Counted from the first letter of the stretch, positions 22,926-35,540 are shown. The stretch: DNA of 64,000 bases from Cladorhizidae sp. MBARI D1340-BT2 (GCA_028752905.1 JAQNBH010000004.1:38930336-38994335); one strand, 5' to 3'. The notes: a model not told the origin generated them from the letters alone. Program-made: numbers and translations.

Positions 22926-24631
22926 ATTATCATAACTCTACATCATTAAAATAATAATTATAATGCAATTGAAAGAAGAAAAAACTTAAGAATTGTTATT
23001 GCACCTGTTGGTTGGCTTTTGTTGTTACACTAGCTGCATTTTATAGCCACTATAACGGCATGTTCACACAATTCAGTTACATAGTTTGCATGCATTTGCA
23101 CTTAGAATCATTGAAATTTAGTTACTTTGGTACGCTATATTAAACTCTAAATCGATTCACATCAATGGAGAGCGGCTAAACCTGGATGAAAAAGGCTGAT
23201 GGCTTAATTATCACAGCCTAGATTGTACCAACTTGATCGGTTTGATAAAGTGAAATGGATACATGAGTTGAATCACTTGCATTTTATATACAAATATTTT
23301 GCTTAGACATTCCTTCTTAGAATTTACCTTTAGTAGGACTTAATATGCAACCCTGTTTTACTAGCTGAGAAAGTTGTTTTAAAATAAAATGACAGGAGTT
23401 TATCTAATAAGTTTAACAAATTTTATCTAAACCAGTCACGAACTTGATTATTAGTACATTCTATCTTTGGTGATGTTATTGCAACATACACTTGTTTTGT
23501 CTTATGGCCTGAAATAAAATCACTTGGCCCCTGTAACAGATTATTATAGAAGGAAGTTAGCGGAAAATTAGCAAAGAAAGAAGTCCTTCAGTAAGGTGAA
23601 CTTGGAAAACATAATTATGTTCGACAAAAATTCAACCCAAAAGCAGTGAACATATATATGACAGTTATAGGCTACTTAGAAAACTACTATCTAGCTTTGT
23701 AGTTTTTCAGTACTCCTTGGTCTAAGCTTAGAACAGTGCATCTGCTGTTGATATAGCTCTGTATTGTAGGTATAGTTTTCTAATACACTTAAGGGCCTTA
23801 TTGAAAAACACAACATATTTTACAAGTAAGTTGTATAACTAGCCTAAATAAGATGTGGGAGCTCAGAAACTAAGAAGCTAATCAATTGTAGACTTCTCTT
23901 TGGATCAAGTCTAGAACAACCCAGCAGCTATAGTTACAGCACACTATTAGTTTCTCACAGAACTCAAACACTGTATTGAAAATCTCTACATATAAAACAA
24001 CTAAGTTGTGTAATTAGACTAAATATGGGCCCTTAGTTACTTAGTAGTTTATTGGGGTCAAGTTTGATTTGTGGACTCCCTTTTTCGACCAATCAGATGA
24101 TAATTGCAGTTTCATCTACTATTCTGGTTATGACTCCTTCATAGTCAGCTTCTACACATGACAATGGGAAGGGATAGTCAATGTCAGTCTCTCCACGTGG
24201 TCTCCACACTTTCAGATGCAAATAATTCTTACCTAGATACATACATCTTGCTTTTGGCCAAAATTTTTAACAATTTATACAATACCGATGTGTCATTATG
24301 GCCTGTATTCCATCGAACATTCCTCAAATCGCAGATTGTAATAATTCTGAGCTGAGCATATTACTCATCGGCAATAAGAGCTAAACTTCCTGAACTCAAA
24401 ATAAATAAAATCTAAAAAAATTATACAATATCATATTTACAGCACAGCATACATAATAGACACATCCCCTTTGTTGGTGTTGTAAATAATACTGAGTGCT
24501 TCATGGCATAATTCTTGTGTATGCAATAATTAAGAGAAGACTGCTACGTTCATGGGAAATTTACAAACCAAAACCAAAATAATAATTAATGAAAGAAGGT
24601 ACAACCACACAGCATGGTATTTATTACTTAC

Positions 24632-24961
24632 TGTCTTGACAGCTCACTCCAGCATATTGGTAGCGGTAACAGTTCGTTTCAGATGGTCGAACATTACAGT
24701 TAAAGAGATTCCTCTCAGTTCCAACACATCTGATATATCTCAACCAGCTCACTGTTGTATTACCAGGAACAGCAGATAGATAAAGAGTAGTTGCTCCAGT
24801 AGAAGGTAGTCCCAGCTGTCTGCATGCAACTATGGCATCAGCAAGTCCCCATCCACCATAACACACGGTGCCCCAGACATTGATATGGCAGACTTCCACA
24901 CGCCCACTAGTATTTGTGTTTCCTTGAAGTCTGATTGATCCTTGTGTGCAGGGGGCTTGAC
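24632..24961 (-). CDS. SRCR exon S4
   Basis: A 330-bp phase 1-1 exon (acceptor CAAAG, donor GTAAGT) encoding one SRCR domain with eight cysteines. Landmarks are GGWGLADAIVACRQLGLPS, an NTT sequon, RYIRC, GTERNLFNC, ETNC and RYQYAGVSC. Its closest relative is S8 in block B, which has RHQYAGVSC, consistent with the shared retroelement insertion on the upstream side of S3 and its lost counterpart. Confidence 0.88.
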
Positions 24962-27900
24962 CTTTGTCAAAATATCAACATTGCATAAAACAATTCATTA
25001 GATGGCAAGAAAGTGAGGTATAATATTCAAGAGTTTAAGGGTATTATTCCACTAGTCTGATTTACCTGTGTATAATTATGGGTCAGGGATATGCGAAGCA
25101 GGTAATACAATCGAATGCATAATTATTATGTGTATATATTATTTTATATATTTTATATAGGACACAAGATGGTAATCAATGGAGCAATTACTGAACTTGG
25201 CTGTGTTATCATCAATTTCACCTAGGAAAATGTCATGTCATATCAATATAATTCACCTTACACTAATTAAATAGCACACTTAAAGTTGTTAAGCACCTAT
25301 TTTATTGTCGTTGCTTACGGTTTTTGTTAGGCATTCTTAGCTGATAAGTGCTGATATCAATATATTTTTAAAAAAAGTGCATATGCTTATTAACTGCACC
25401 CCCTAGGTAATGAATTTACATTAAGCACGAATTTTATATGTTCATTATTATCTTCAAGCATTTATAATTGTTCGTGATATCCTGATGAGTTTTCCACTCC
25501 ACATATGCAGGGCATTATATTATATAGCCCTCTCCTAGTGTTCTAATAGTGCAGGTAACTCTTCCATGGCCTATGAAATTCCTTCCGACATACCAAGGTA
25601 TTTTACTTTTGTCTAGTGAAGGATGCTACCAGTGAGCTTGTCACAAGAATTGTTCCCATTATTGGCTAAAAGTTCACACCATGTAATATTTCCAAATAGT
25701 TCTGCAGTGAACCTGTTTCTGAGGATAAAAGACTAAAGCTTCAATTGTGTTTGTCACCAGCTCCTTCTTATTAGCCGTGAGATAATTGTTACTTCATTAC
25801 CTGCATTGAGAGACTGAGTCCCTTTTTAGTCTGGTTTGGGAACCTTCTTTGACTATCTTGCAAGATTAGGTCTTGAGTTTTGTCTAAACGGAAAGTATTT
25901 AGTTTAATTTTTCTGTGAGTATGCAATATTGTGACTTTTTTCAGCTTTTCAGTTTGCCTGTTTCCTTGCAAGTTGAGGTTCAAAGAAGTGTACTAAACAA
26001 GTAGAGTTTATGATATAACAGATTTTGGGAGCTATAGCTTTGTATCCACAAAATCAGATCTATTGGTCAGCATTTCTTCAAAGCAAGTTTATTCATCTAG
26101 GAGAGCAGTTTACTAGAGTATATAATTAAAAATGATTTTAAGAGTTTTTTCAAGTGAAAAGTAAGACCGAATTGCTGAAAATGAAGATCCCTTTTATGCA
26201 AAACCCATTGAGTAAATGAAAATCACCAATGTCAAGTGTAAAAATATATCTGTGGCAGGTTAACATCAGGTGTTTTATTAGATAAGACTGAATAAAGAAC
26301 TGGATAAGTGTTTGCAAATTCAGCAACAGGTGTTCAAATGACAGCTGGACATGAACTACTACAAGAACCACAATAAACCCGTAGAGCACCTGTCCCTGTG
26401 CTGTAGAAACTTTGCTACTGGAAACAAAACACAAATTCTCTAAAATTAGATCATTTAACATTCTTAGCTGATGGTGCCATCACACCAAAAAAAATGCCAA
26501 ACACCATGCAATCGGAGTTCAATGTCTGCTATAGATCTACAGAGCAAATTGATTTTTTTCAGTGTAAATTATAGCTAAATAAAATGTCAAAAGTGTTTCA
26601 TGTTGCTTTTCCTCTGATTCCTCTGGTAGACGAGAAGAAAATGAGCATGTGTACGAATGTGCATTGCGAATTGTAAAATGTGTATAGCATTATGTAGGTG
26701 TATATCTTAGATTAGGTATGCTTGTATTATAATGTTATGCAGCAAACCCTCTCTGCAAAATGCTCTTTTATGTCAGCTAAACAACACCGATATCAGAAGG
26801 GTTTTCGCTGCCTTTAAAGAGTCTTGGCTATGAGTCATCAAGAATTAAAGGCAAATGAGAGAACTACCCATGTAGATCTCTATCCAGGAAAGAAAGCAAA
26901 GTTCTTCAAGTAGTCTAAAAGGTACTCCAGATGTAGCATATTCCGGATCTATAGGAGATAGAATCTGCACTTACTGAAAATGATAAAAAATATATCCTAT
27001 TTCTAGATCTATATTTTATTATTATTATTTTTCTGTTTTTAGCTCCAGCACAACCCAAAGTTGAAGTTGATGTTAGGAAGGCATAGAAGGAGCCTTGTTC
27101 CTGCAATTAGTAGATATGTGAAAGTCCAACTGGTTGTGCTATAATTTTTAACAGCTTTAATGAAACTGTAGATATTATTGGGGAGGAGTATTACTTCCAT
27201 CATCAAATTTCCTTCCATCTTCTCAGAAATTCAAAGTCGGCCACAGACACATCACCATGTGGGTGCTATAGAATCCTCTGGATACAACACATTTGATTGA
27301 TGGTTACTTAGATCTTAATGAACAATGCCTCCATGCGTGCCTCCATGCGATCTTTCAAACTGTCAAGAACTGTTTGTTTCCCAATTGGTATCAGGAACAC
27401 TGACTTGTAAGTGCAACTCGTAAGAAAGCATACAATTCCAATTAAAGGAATGGAAAAAATATGAATAGCGGTCAGCAACTTATGCCATGATGTAAACAAA
27501 GCATTCGGGATGTCTTCAGCACATTTTCATCCACCATATGAGGTGAGGACAGTTGATTGATGACAATAAGTTTATGCAATGGATACTTTTCTCCCCAAAA
27601 TAACCATATACAAATATTTAAAATTCACTGTTATAAGAAATTTAAATTTTAAATGTTAAATTTGAGTTGGATACTCTTAAAAGATCTATTGCACGCTGTT
27701 ACACAATGTCGGAATGCTCGTCGAAAAAAGCCAACAAAAAGTTGTTTTGCTAAAATTAAAATAAAGTGACCACTGCCTGGACATGCCAATTGTAAAATGC
27801 TGAGAGGCAGGTTTCCTGCATGGTTCTCTTGGGCTTGCAGAAATTTTCATATTTGCTCTATTTACGTGTATACTATTATCTGTACCAACACAAAAATATA

Positions 27901-30199
27901 TACCAGTGTGCTCCATGTCTGCCACTCCAAAGAAATTGGAACAACAAACATTGCTAATAGAGTCTAAAGTTTGTGGCATTATTAACTTTTGAATCTCTCA
28001 CCATTAAATTTTTATGGTCTCATTGAGATCCATACAATGTTTGTCCTAACAAAGATTTCGATGTGCAAGTTAACTGCTGTCAAATAACATAGACTCTATA
28101 GTATTTCACAACAATTACACATTAGCAATTATCAAGGCCGCCGTATCTGTAGATCGTTTTCTAGGAAATCACAGTTCAGACAACATATACATCAATAATT
28201 ATAATTCATAATATATGCTTAGCATTCAAAAACTATGGTTAGTGTGTCTTTATCAATGCAAGATTAGGAAACTGTGTTGTATGAAATCCCTGGGTACTGA
28301 AATCTACATATAAAATAATTAAGATGACTATAATGTTGCTCCTCTCTTTTTATAGGACATTATCAAATATATCTAAATGAACTCTCAGGTGATATAATAA
28401 CATTATAAGAACTCTAATAATGAACTTGAAATTGCATTTCGAGTTCTAGCGAATAATTATGAAGGCTAGAGCTTCCAGTCGAAACTTCGAGAGAACACAA
28501 TTTCAACTTGATCATTGAGTGTAATCTAAACAATTTTTATTGCAGCTGTTGGCATTTGTTGTTATTGCACAGATTAGCTGCCACTATAAAGGATGTTCAC
28601 ACCTTGGAAGGAATTCAGTTACATGCAGTTGCACTTCGATTCATTGAAATTTAGTTGCTTGGTATGCCATATTATGTTTCAGTAACTTTGTTAAACTCTA
28701 ACTAAATTCCCATCAATGGAGAGCAGATAAACCTGGATGAAAAAAGACTGATCGGTCTGATGAAGTGAAATGGATACATGAGTTGAATCGCTTGCATTTT
28801 ATATCTAAATACTTTGCTCTAAAAGCTTTAACATTCCTTCCTAGAAGATACCTTTAGTCAGATTTAATATGCAACCCTATTTTACTAGCTGAGAAAGGTG
28901 CTATAAAATAAAATACCAGTTGTTTATCTTATAAGTTTAACACGTTTTATTTAAACCTGTAATGATCTCTATCAGAACATTGTACCTCTGGTGCGGTTTT
29001 TGCGACACAGTTTGTTTTGTCTTATGGCTTAAAAAAAATTTAACTTGTTTTTTCCCTGTAACAAAATTATTAATGAAGGAAGTTAGCGGGAAATAAGCAA
29101 GGAAATAAGAAGTCATTTCGTAAGGTCACTGTCTGATATTATATATATATATTGGACAAAAATTCCACTCAAAAGTAGTGAACATATATATGAGAGTTAT
29201 AGGCTAATTACAAAACTACTGTCTAGCTTTGTAGATTTTCAGTTGATAGATTCTTTGGTCCAAGCCTAGAACAGTGTATCTGCGTTATTACAGCTGTGTA
29301 TTGTAGGTACAGCTTTCTCACAGAACCAAAGGAAACACGACATATATTACAAGTAAGTTGTGTAGCAGGCCTAAATAAGCTGTGAGATCTTAGAAACTAA
29401 GAATATAATCAAATTTAGACTTCTCTTTGGATCAAGTCTAGACCAACACAGCAGCTATTGTATCAGCACAAGTTTGTATCTATAAATTTCTCACAGTACT
29501 CAAACACTGTATTGAAAATCTCAACATATTAAACAACTAGTTTGTGTAATTAGCCTAAGATATGGGCACTTAGGAACTAAGTCGTTTATTGGGTCAAGTT
29601 TCATTTTTGGACTCCATTTTTGGACGAAGCTGATGAAAATTGTTGATAATAGCAGTGTTTATGCTATAGCTGTCATCTACTATTCTTGTTTTGACTGAAG
29701 TCAGCTTCTAAACTTAACACTGGGAAGGAATAGTCAATGGTCAGTCTCTCTAAGTGGTTTCATACTTTCAAATGGTGACCACAAATAATTCTACCCAGAA
29801 AACATACATCTTCCTTTGGGCCAATAAATTCAAGAATTTATACAATACTTATTTGGGTCACACTATGGCCTGGATTCCATCGAACATTGATCAAATCGCA
29901 TATTGTAATAACTCTGAGCTGAGCATATTAGATTGGTCAGTACAGCCAACGTAAGAACAAGAGCTAAACTTCCTAAACTCTAAATAAATAAAATGTGAAA
30001 AATTACAATATTACTATTTTCATATTTTGAGCACCACATACGTTGGTGTTGTAAATAATAATACTGAGTAGCTTTACAGGCTTAATTTGTGTGCATGCAA
30101 TAATCAAGCTACGTTCATGAGAAATTTACAAACCATAATATCAAAAGTAATAATTAATGATAGAAGGTACAACCCCACAGCATGGTATTTATTACTTAC
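24962..30199 (-). repeat. Array unit, intron between S5 and S4
   Basis: About 5.2 kb. The first part (24962-25625) closely matches 30536-31178, and the rest closely matches 442-4928 and 35537-40023, so this unit and the next are recent single-unit duplicates. It holds a 90-bp block (26584) and a hairpin remnant near 28445 that lost its left arm. It also preserves the empty site of the LTR insertion (ggatgctaccagtgagc at 25621). Confidence 0.7.
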
Positions 30200-30535
30200 T
30201 CTCTTGACAGCTCACTCCGGCATATTGGGAGCTGTAACAGTTCCTTTCAAATGGTCGATCATTACAGTTAAAGAGACTCCTCTCAGTTCCAACACACCTG
30301 ACATATCTCAACCAGCTCATTGTTGTATTACCAGGAACAGCAGATAGAGAAAGAGTAGTAGCTCCAGTAGAAGGCAGTCCCAGCTGTCTGCATGCAACTA
30401 TGGCATCAGCAAGTCCCCATCCACCATAACCATAACACATGGTGCCCCAGACATTGATTTTGCAGACTTCCACACGTCCACTAGTATTTGTGTTTCCTTG
30501 AAGTCTGATTGATCCTTGTATGCAGGGGGCTTGAC
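30200..30535 (-). CDS. SRCR exon S5, with a two-codon insertion
   Basis: A 336-bp phase 1-1 exon encoding one SRCR domain. It is six bases longer than the other copies: an extra Tyr-Gly gives TMCYGYGGWG where others read TVCYxGWG. The insertion keeps the frame and lies in the loop after the WGTVC cysteine. KINVW replaces HINVW. The NTT sequon is kept. The splice signals are the same as in the other copies (donor GTAAGT). The closest relatives are S1 and S6. Confidence 0.88.
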
Positions 30536-31174
30536 CTTTTGACAAAATATCAACATTGCATAAAACAATTCATTAGATTGCAAGAAAGTGAGGTATAATA
30601 TAAGAGTTTAAGGGTATTATTCCACTAGTCTGATTTACCTGTGTATAATTATGGGTCAGGGATAAGCAAAGCAGGTGATACAATCGAATGCATAATTATT
30701 ATCTGTATATATTATTTTATATATTTTATATAGGACACAAGATGGTAATCAATGGAGCAATTACTGAACTTGGCTGTGTTATCATCAATTTCACCTAGGA
30801 AAATGTCATGCCATATCAATATAATTCACCTTACACTAATTAAATAGCACACTTATAGTTGTTAAGCACCTATTTCATTGTTGTTGCTTACAATTTTTGT
30901 TAGGCATTCTTAGCTGATAACAATATATTTCAAAAATGTGCATATGTTTATTAACTGCACCCCCAAGGTAACGAATTTACATTAAGCACAAATTTTATAT
31001 GTTCGTTATTATCTTCGAGCATTTATAATTGTTCGTGATATCCTGACGAGTTTTCCACTGCACATTTGCAGGGCATTATATATAGCCCTCTCCTAGTGTT
31101 CTAATAGTGCAGGTAACTCTTCCATGGCCTATGAAATTCCTTCAAGGTATTGTACTTTTGTCTAGTGAAGGATG
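30536..31174 (-). repeat. Array unit sequence left of the LTR element, in the intron between S6 and S5
   Basis: Unit sequence matching 24962-25625 with few differences. It continues, after the LTR insertion, at 35541-40023. No gene was seen. Confidence 0.7.
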
Positions 31175-31178
31175 CTAC
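31175..31178. repeat. Target-site duplication of the LTR element (left)
   Basis: ctac, repeated at 35537-35540. The uninterrupted site is seen at 25621 as ggatgctaccagtgag, with ctac once. A 4-bp duplication fits the CsRn1/Kabuki-type lineage as I recall it. Confidence 0.85.
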
Positions 31179-31322
31179 TGTAGCTACCTCGTAGGGAGCT
31201 AACAAACAAAATCCAACAAGGAATAATTGACAGAACCACTCGAGACAAAACTTGTTGTTATTATATATTGCGATCGAACATATATCCTATATGACCCTTG
31301 ACCTCCTATGTTGAACGCTACA
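31179..31322 (-). repeat. 3' LTR
   Basis: 144 bp, TG...CA on the minus strand; identical by eye to 35393-35536 and 298-441. Very short for an LTR. Confidence 0.92.
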
Positions 31323-31334
31323 TGGCCCCCCCTA
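31323..31334 (-). other. Polypurine tract
   Basis: The minus strand reads TAGGGGGGGCCA directly before the 3' LTR: a seven-G run in the position where plus-strand priming occurs. Confidence 0.7.
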
Positions 31335-31376
31335 GCAATGTAAAATACAACAATAATCAGTTTGTGTATTATAACA

Positions 31377-34300
31377 TTACCAAGTTCGCAGGTTCAGTCT
31401 GTCCGGAGGGAGAATCTCACGTCCACTTCGTGTATGGAGAGATGGAGCCGTATCCGGAGGTGCTGGCCGAGTTTCCACTGTAGTTGTTGGTGGAGGAGCT
31501 GTGGCACTTTGTGGTTCCATAGGGGACGGGTAGGCAGTTTTGAGGCGATCAACTGTAACTCTCTCTACTTTGCCATCTCGATTAATGAGAAAGTGTTTCT
31601 CATTCCGTTCCAGAACTGGGTAGGGCCCAGCATAAGGGCGTTGGAGGGGGTTACGATGGGCACCATGGCGCATGTAGACGAAGCCCGTGTGCCCAAGGTC
31701 TATAGGGATGTGAGTTGGTCGGGTGCCATGGTATTGTGGAGGAGGAGGTAGGGCAGTGTGCATGGAAGTCTGAAGCTCGCGGAGGAAACCAGATTGCAGG
31801 TCGGACGCCCTTGGGGCGCTGAAAAATTCCCCAGGCAGGTGGAGAGCGGTGCCGTACACAAGGTCAGCTGGGGAGCACTCAGCATCCTCACGCCAGGCGG
31901 TTCGTATGCCCAGCAACACCATTGGCAATTCATCCATCCACTTGGGTCCTGTGAGGCGAGCCTTGAGGGAAGCTTTTAATTGCCTGTGCATTCGTTCGAC
32001 TAGACCATTCGCCTGGGGGTGGTAAGCTGTGGTATTGTTGGCCGAAATTCCAAGCAGTCTGTTGAGTTCCGACCACAATTCCGAGGTGAACTGTGGGCCT
32101 CTGTCTGAGGTGAGGTCCCCAGGAACCCCAAAGCGAGCTATCCAGTTTCGCAGGAAGCCTTTGATGCACGTCTCCGCAGTGCATCCTGCCATGGGAATTG
32201 CTTCTGTCCACCGAGTGTAACGGTCGATAACGGTAAAGAGGTATGTCATACACTCAGATTCGGGCAGTGGGCCAACAATGTCTACATGGAGAGATCCAAA
32301 GCGCCGTTCTGGCGGTGGACGAGGCTGCAGAGGGGCATGGACATGTCGTTGCACTTTGGAAGCCTGACAGGGGTGGCATGTTCGGCACCAGCTGCGGACA
32401 TCGGTCTTCATCTTGTGCCAGACAAACCGACGTGAGATAGCTCTGAGTGTGGGGCGGCTGCCAGCGTGTGAGAGTCCATGGATGGTGTCAAAGATGCGCC
32501 GTCTCCACTCGCGTGGCACAAGTGGCCGTGTATGACCAGTGGAGATATCACACAGCACAGTGAAGTCCTGGAAGGGTACGTCCTCTAGCCGGAGGCTGGT
32601 GATTGCTGTGCGATAGGCATGGATCTCATCCGAGGTGGTTTGGTCAGCGGCCAGTTGTCGGTAGTTAATGTCTGGTGAGAACATTGCAGCGATGGTAGGG
32701 GCTCTGGACAGGGCATCGGCTACCACGTTGTTTCGACCTGACACATGTTGCACGTCGTTTGTGAACTCTGCCACGAACGAGAGATGCCTTGTTTGGCGAG
32801 GGGAGCGGTCTACAGCATTTGACATTGCCCCAACAAGGGGCTTGTGATCTGTGAAGGCTGTGAATGATCGGCCTTCGACATAGTGGCGAAACTGCTTGAT
32901 GCCCAGATACAGTGCGAGGAGTTCTCTGTCGAAAGTGGCGTACTTTTGTTCAGCTGTGGTAAGTTTCTTGCTGAAGAAAGCAAGCGGGTGCCAGGAACCC
33001 TCGCGGAACTGGTCCAGGGAACCACCAACAGCAAAATCTGAAGCGTCTACAGTAATGGCGAGTTTGCCGCCATTGATGGGGTGCTCAAGGAGGGCCGCAG
33101 AGGCAAGGGCGGACTTGGCCATGTCAAAGGCAATCTGACAGTTGTCTGACCAGGTAATTGCTTGACCCCTTCTTTTGCAGGCTTCATGCAGAGGATGAAG
33201 GTGGCCGGCAAGTCCAGGCAAGAATCGGTGGTAGAAGTTAACCATTCCGAGGAACATCTGGAGACTTTTCTTGGTATTCGGGGCTGGGAACTCGCGGACT
33301 GCTGAGACTCGTTCCGGTAGTGGTTTGATACCGGTTGTGGTAACATGGTGGCCAAGGAAGTCTATCTGGGCGACACCGAAGACACACTTTTGTCTTTGGA
33401 CAACCATCCCACTATCCGACAAGGCTTTGAAGACTTTGCGAAGGTCGTTTGCATGTTCCGTTCGGGTGCTGCTGCTCACGAGGATGTCGTCCAGGTAGAT
33501 GAAGACGCAGGGGATGCCTCGGAGTATGGTGTCCATGAGTCGTTGGAATGTTTGAGCGGCGTTCTTGAGTCCGAATGGCATACGGAGAAATTCCCACAGG
33601 CCGAAGGGAGTAATGATGGCTGTTTTGCAAATGTCTGACTCTGCCATCGGAATTTGGTGGTACCCTCGAGCCAAGTCAATTTTGGAGAAAATAGTCTTGT
33701 CGTGTAGATTTCCGTTAAAGTCGCCAATGTGAGGTATGGGATAGCGGTCATCTGTGGTGGCCGCGTTGAGGTGCCTGAAATCGCCACATGGTCGCCAGCC
33801 ACCGCCTGGTTTGGGTGTGATATGTAGAGGAGATGACCAGGGAGAGTTCGATCTCCGGATAATGCCCAAGTCTTCCATCTTCTTGAACTCAGTCTTGGCT
33901 ACGGCTAGTTTCTCATCATGGAGGCGGCGTACCCGAGCGAAAACAGGGGGTCCCTTGGTGGTCAGATGGTGCTCTACGCCGTGCAAGTTTTCGTCAGAGG
34001 AACGAAAGCGTGGAACTAGTAGTTCGGGAAACTCATTGAGAATGGAGGCCATGTCACTGTCATCTGTCCTGACTCGGTGGATGCCGCGCACGTCTGATGC
34101 CAACGAGGCTGTGGTTGGGATGACGGAATAAGAGTAGAGATCGATAAGGCGACGTCCTCGGAGGTCGACTGCGAGGTTGTTAGAGACGAGAAAGTCTGCG
34201 CCCAGAATAGGTTGGCGTACATCTGCAATGTGGAATGATTGCACGAAGGAGCGGGATCCCAGATTGACTGTAATACTTCTTTGGCCCCAGGTTGAGATTT

Positions 34301-34436
34301 TAGAGTCGTTTGCTGCGGCGAGCGGTTGGGTTGTTTCACGATGTTGTCGATCAGTGGGGGAAGCAGGAAACACCGACTCATCTGCACCTGTGTCGATGAG
34401 GAAGTGTCTGCCAGTTTTACGGTCCCAGACAGACAT
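31377..34436 (-). CDS. pol: pol polyprotein: protease, reverse transcriptase, RNase H, integrase
   Basis: 1019 codons from the first ATG. The domains in order are an aspartic protease with DTGA (D15) and ILGADF; a reverse transcriptase with SKIDL (D254) and YLDD (314-317); RNase H with D464, E505 and D530; and an integrase with an HHCC finger (H653, H657, C684, C687), a D719-D778-E814 triad with D,D35E spacing, and a C-terminal GPY motif (937-939). All expected catalytic residues are present. The frame is open upstream of this ATG as far as the end of gag and lies one base back from it, so synthesis by a -1 frameshift from gag is likely and the ATG may not be the true start. It is the only long ORF in the window. 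Confidence 0.95.
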   Translation of the reverse strand: MSVWDRKTGRHFLIDTGADESVFPASPTDRQHRETTQPLAAANDSKISTWGQRSITVNLGSRSFVQSFHIADVRQPILGADFLVSNNLAVDLRGRRLIDLYSYSVIPTTASLASDVRGIHRVRTDDSDMASILNEFPELLVPRFRSSDENLHGVEHHLTTKGPPVFARVRRLHDEKLAVAKTEFKKMEDLGIIRRSNSPWSSPLHITPKPGGGWRPCGDFRHLNAATTDDRYPIPHIGDFNGNLHDKTIFSKIDLARGYHQIPMAESDICKTAIITPFGLWEFLRMPFGLKNAAQTFQRLMDTILRGIPCVFIYLDDILVSSSTRTEHANDLRKVFKALSDSGMVVQRQKCVFGVAQIDFLGHHVTTTGIKPLPERVSAVREFPAPNTKKSLQMFLGMVNFYHRFLPGLAGHLHPLHEACKRRGQAITWSDNCQIAFDMAKSALASAALLEHPINGGKLAITVDASDFAVGGSLDQFREGSWHPLAFFSKKLTTAEQKYATFDRELLALYLGIKQFRHYVEGRSFTAFTDHKPLVGAMSNAVDRSPRQTRHLSFVAEFTNDVQHVSGRNNVVADALSRAPTIAAMFSPDINYRQLAADQTTSDEIHAYRTAITSLRLEDVPFQDFTVLCDISTGHTRPLVPREWRRRIFDTIHGLSHAGSRPTLRAISRRFVWHKMKTDVRSWCRTCHPCQASKVQRHVHAPLQPRPPPERRFGSLHVDIVGPLPESECMTYLFTVIDRYTRWTEAIPMAGCTAETCIKGFLRNWIARFGVPGDLTSDRGPQFTSELWSELNRLLGISANNTTAYHPQANGLVERMHRQLKASLKARLTGPKWMDELPMVLLGIRTAWREDAECSPADLVYGTALHLPGEFFSAPRASDLQSGFLRELQTSMHTALPPPPQYHGTRPTHIPIDLGHTGFVYMRHGAHRNPLQRPYAGPYPVLERNEKHFLINRDGKVERVTVDRLKTAYPSPMEPQSATAPPPTTTVETRPAPPDTAPSLHTRSGREILPPDRLNLRTW

Positions 34437-34480
34437 TGTGTTGCTTCCGTCTTGATGATGATGGCCGACCGCTACGACGG

Positions 34481-35260
34481 CTAGCGGCCGGCGGTGGCAT
34501 TTCCCGACCTCGGGATAAGGTGGGCCATGTCACATAGTGCCGCAGATGAGGTTTCACCACATTTGCGTGCTTTCTCCCCAAACTTGGCGTGGTAATAACA
34601 GCGTGTGCCTGTCCTACCTATAGGCGGATGTGTGCGTCTGTCCCTGTTACCTGGCGAGACCACCGCGATACCATAGGCCGGGGATTGGGCTGCAAGGACG
34701 TCATCAGCGGCTTTGGCGAGGTCAGTTATGTTGGTTGGGGGATCTCGGGCAAGTACGACCCGAACAGACTCTGGTAGCTGCCGCAGGAAGAGGGCGCGGT
34801 AGACTGTGGACTTCTGGTCGTCAGCTGTAGTCAGTGAGTTCATGTACCGGAGGAGGCCCGATGGTTTGCGGTCACCCAGACCTGAGATGGCAAGGAGAGA
34901 AGTATCTTTGTCAGCTTGAGTGAGGCCAAAGGTGCTGATGAGTAGCATCTTTAATGCGTCAAACTTGCCTCTGACAGGAGGATTTAGGAGGAAGGCCGAG
35001 ATTTCTTCGGCTGTTGTCTTGTCCAGCCCTTGCACCACATGGTGGTATTTGGTATCATCAGCTATGATGTTCTTGGTGACAAACTGTGACTCTAGGAGGG
35101 AGAACCACACTTCAGGGCGGGTGGGCCAAAAGGTTGGTATCTTGACTGTTACTGCTTGGACTACTCCAGCGATATCACCCACGGCACCCACTGCAGGGGT
35201 TGCCGCTGTTTGGAGAGCAATAACCCGTTGAGCGATGGCAGTGATGTCGGCAGGGTCCAT
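34481..35260 (-). CDS. gag: gag polyprotein
   Basis: 259 codons. The N-terminal half carries [13 protein letters not shown] (41-53) and the helical capsid-like region. The C-terminus has C221-x2-H224-x9-C234-x8-C243, a C-H-C-C arrangement instead of the usual retroviral CCHC knuckle, and ends GNATAGR. This is the gag type of CsRn1-like elements. The start was chosen as the first ATG after the primer site and leader. It is expected to form the particle that packages the element RNA. The stop is 44 bases upstream of the first pol ATG, and the pol frame overlaps the gag end. Confidence 0.92.
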   Translation of the reverse strand: MDPADITAIAQRVIALQTAATPAVGAVGDIAGVVQAVTVKIPTFWPTRPEVWFSLLESQFVTKNIIADDTKYHHVVQGLDKTTAEEISAFLLNPPVRGKFDALKMLLISTFGLTQADKDTSLLAISGLGDRKPSGLLRYMNSLTTADDQKSTVYRALFLRQLPESVRVVLARDPPTNITDLAKAADDVLAAQSPAYGIAVVSPGNRDRRTHPPIGRTGTRCYYHAKFGEKARKCGETSSAALCDMAHLIPRSGNATAGR

Positions 35261-35376
35261 GCTGGGTAGAGGTTTGTTTCAGTACGCCGGGGCGTTATTT
35301 GGAGTTAACTTTCACAACACTGTACTAACTGCAGTTGAGAAGAACTGGAGGCCAGTGTTGGGAGAGAGTGTGCTGA

Positions 35377-35391
35377 ACGTCGGGGTCACCA
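35377..35391 (-). other. Primer-binding site, tRNA-Trp type
   Basis: TGGTGACCCCGACGT on the minus strand, one base inside the 5' LTR. It matches the complement of the tRNA-Trp 3' end for 15 bases and diverges afterwards. Confidence 0.75.
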
Positions 35392-35392
35392 G

Positions 35393-35536
35393 TGTAGCTA
35401 CCTCGTAGGGAGCTAACAAACAAAATCCAACAAGGAATAATTGACAGAACCACTCGAGACAAAACTTGTTGTTATTATATATTGCGATCGAACATATATC
35501 CTATATGACCCTTGACCTCCTATGTTGAACGCTACA
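35393..35536 (-). repeat. 5' LTR
   Basis: 144 bp, TG...CA on the minus strand; identical by eye to the 3' LTR. Confidence 0.92.
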
Positions 35537-35540
35537 CTAC

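Larger units (their letters stand above)
19868..22990 (+). mobile_element. Degenerate non-LTR retroelement, probable restriction-like-endonuclease type
   Basis: The insertion interrupts unit sequence (aaacaatt/cgcagcag on the left, cttaag/aattgttattgc on the right). It carries pieces, on the + strand, of a protein type I recognise from sponge and coral genomes: an N-terminal Cys-rich module, a segment with the ALPVRLGG-like motif, and a C-terminal module with RHNEIRD and FDVRV motifs. The reverse-transcriptase core expected in between is missing, and several frameshifts are present. A TTAA element is inserted at 21163-22429. The same insertion, truncated, is found in block B. It is antisense to the SRCR gene. 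Confidence 0.65.
16329..24631 (-). repeat. Array unit, intron between S4 and S3, enlarged by insertions
   Basis: About 8.3 kb: unit sequence with the first 1.7 kb inverted (16408-18136), unit sequence in normal orientation (18137-19867), a 3.1-kb degenerate retroelement with a nested TTAA element (19868-22990), and the rest of the unit (22991-24631). Without the insertion it is about the usual 5.2 kb. Confidence 0.75.
31179..35536 (-). mobile_element. Complete Ty3/gypsy LTR retrotransposon (CsRn1/Kabuki-like)
   Basis: 4358 bp: 5' LTR 35393-35536, primer site 35377-35391, gag 34481-35260, pol 31377-34436, polypurine tract 31323-31334, 3' LTR 31179-31322, with a 4-bp target duplication. The LTRs look identical and both reading frames are open with all catalytic residues, so the insertion is young and may be active. 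A tRNA-Trp primer site, a C-H-C-C gag box, a GPY-type integrase tail and a 4-bp duplication point to the CsRn1 clade (family knowledge). The element is clearly GC-richer than its surroundings. It lies inside an intron in the same direction as the SRCR gene. Confidence 0.93.

Noticed and set aside
31377..34436. Many short plus-strand and alternate minus-strand frames inside pol
   Set aside because: They are shadows of the long pol frame in GC-richer DNA.
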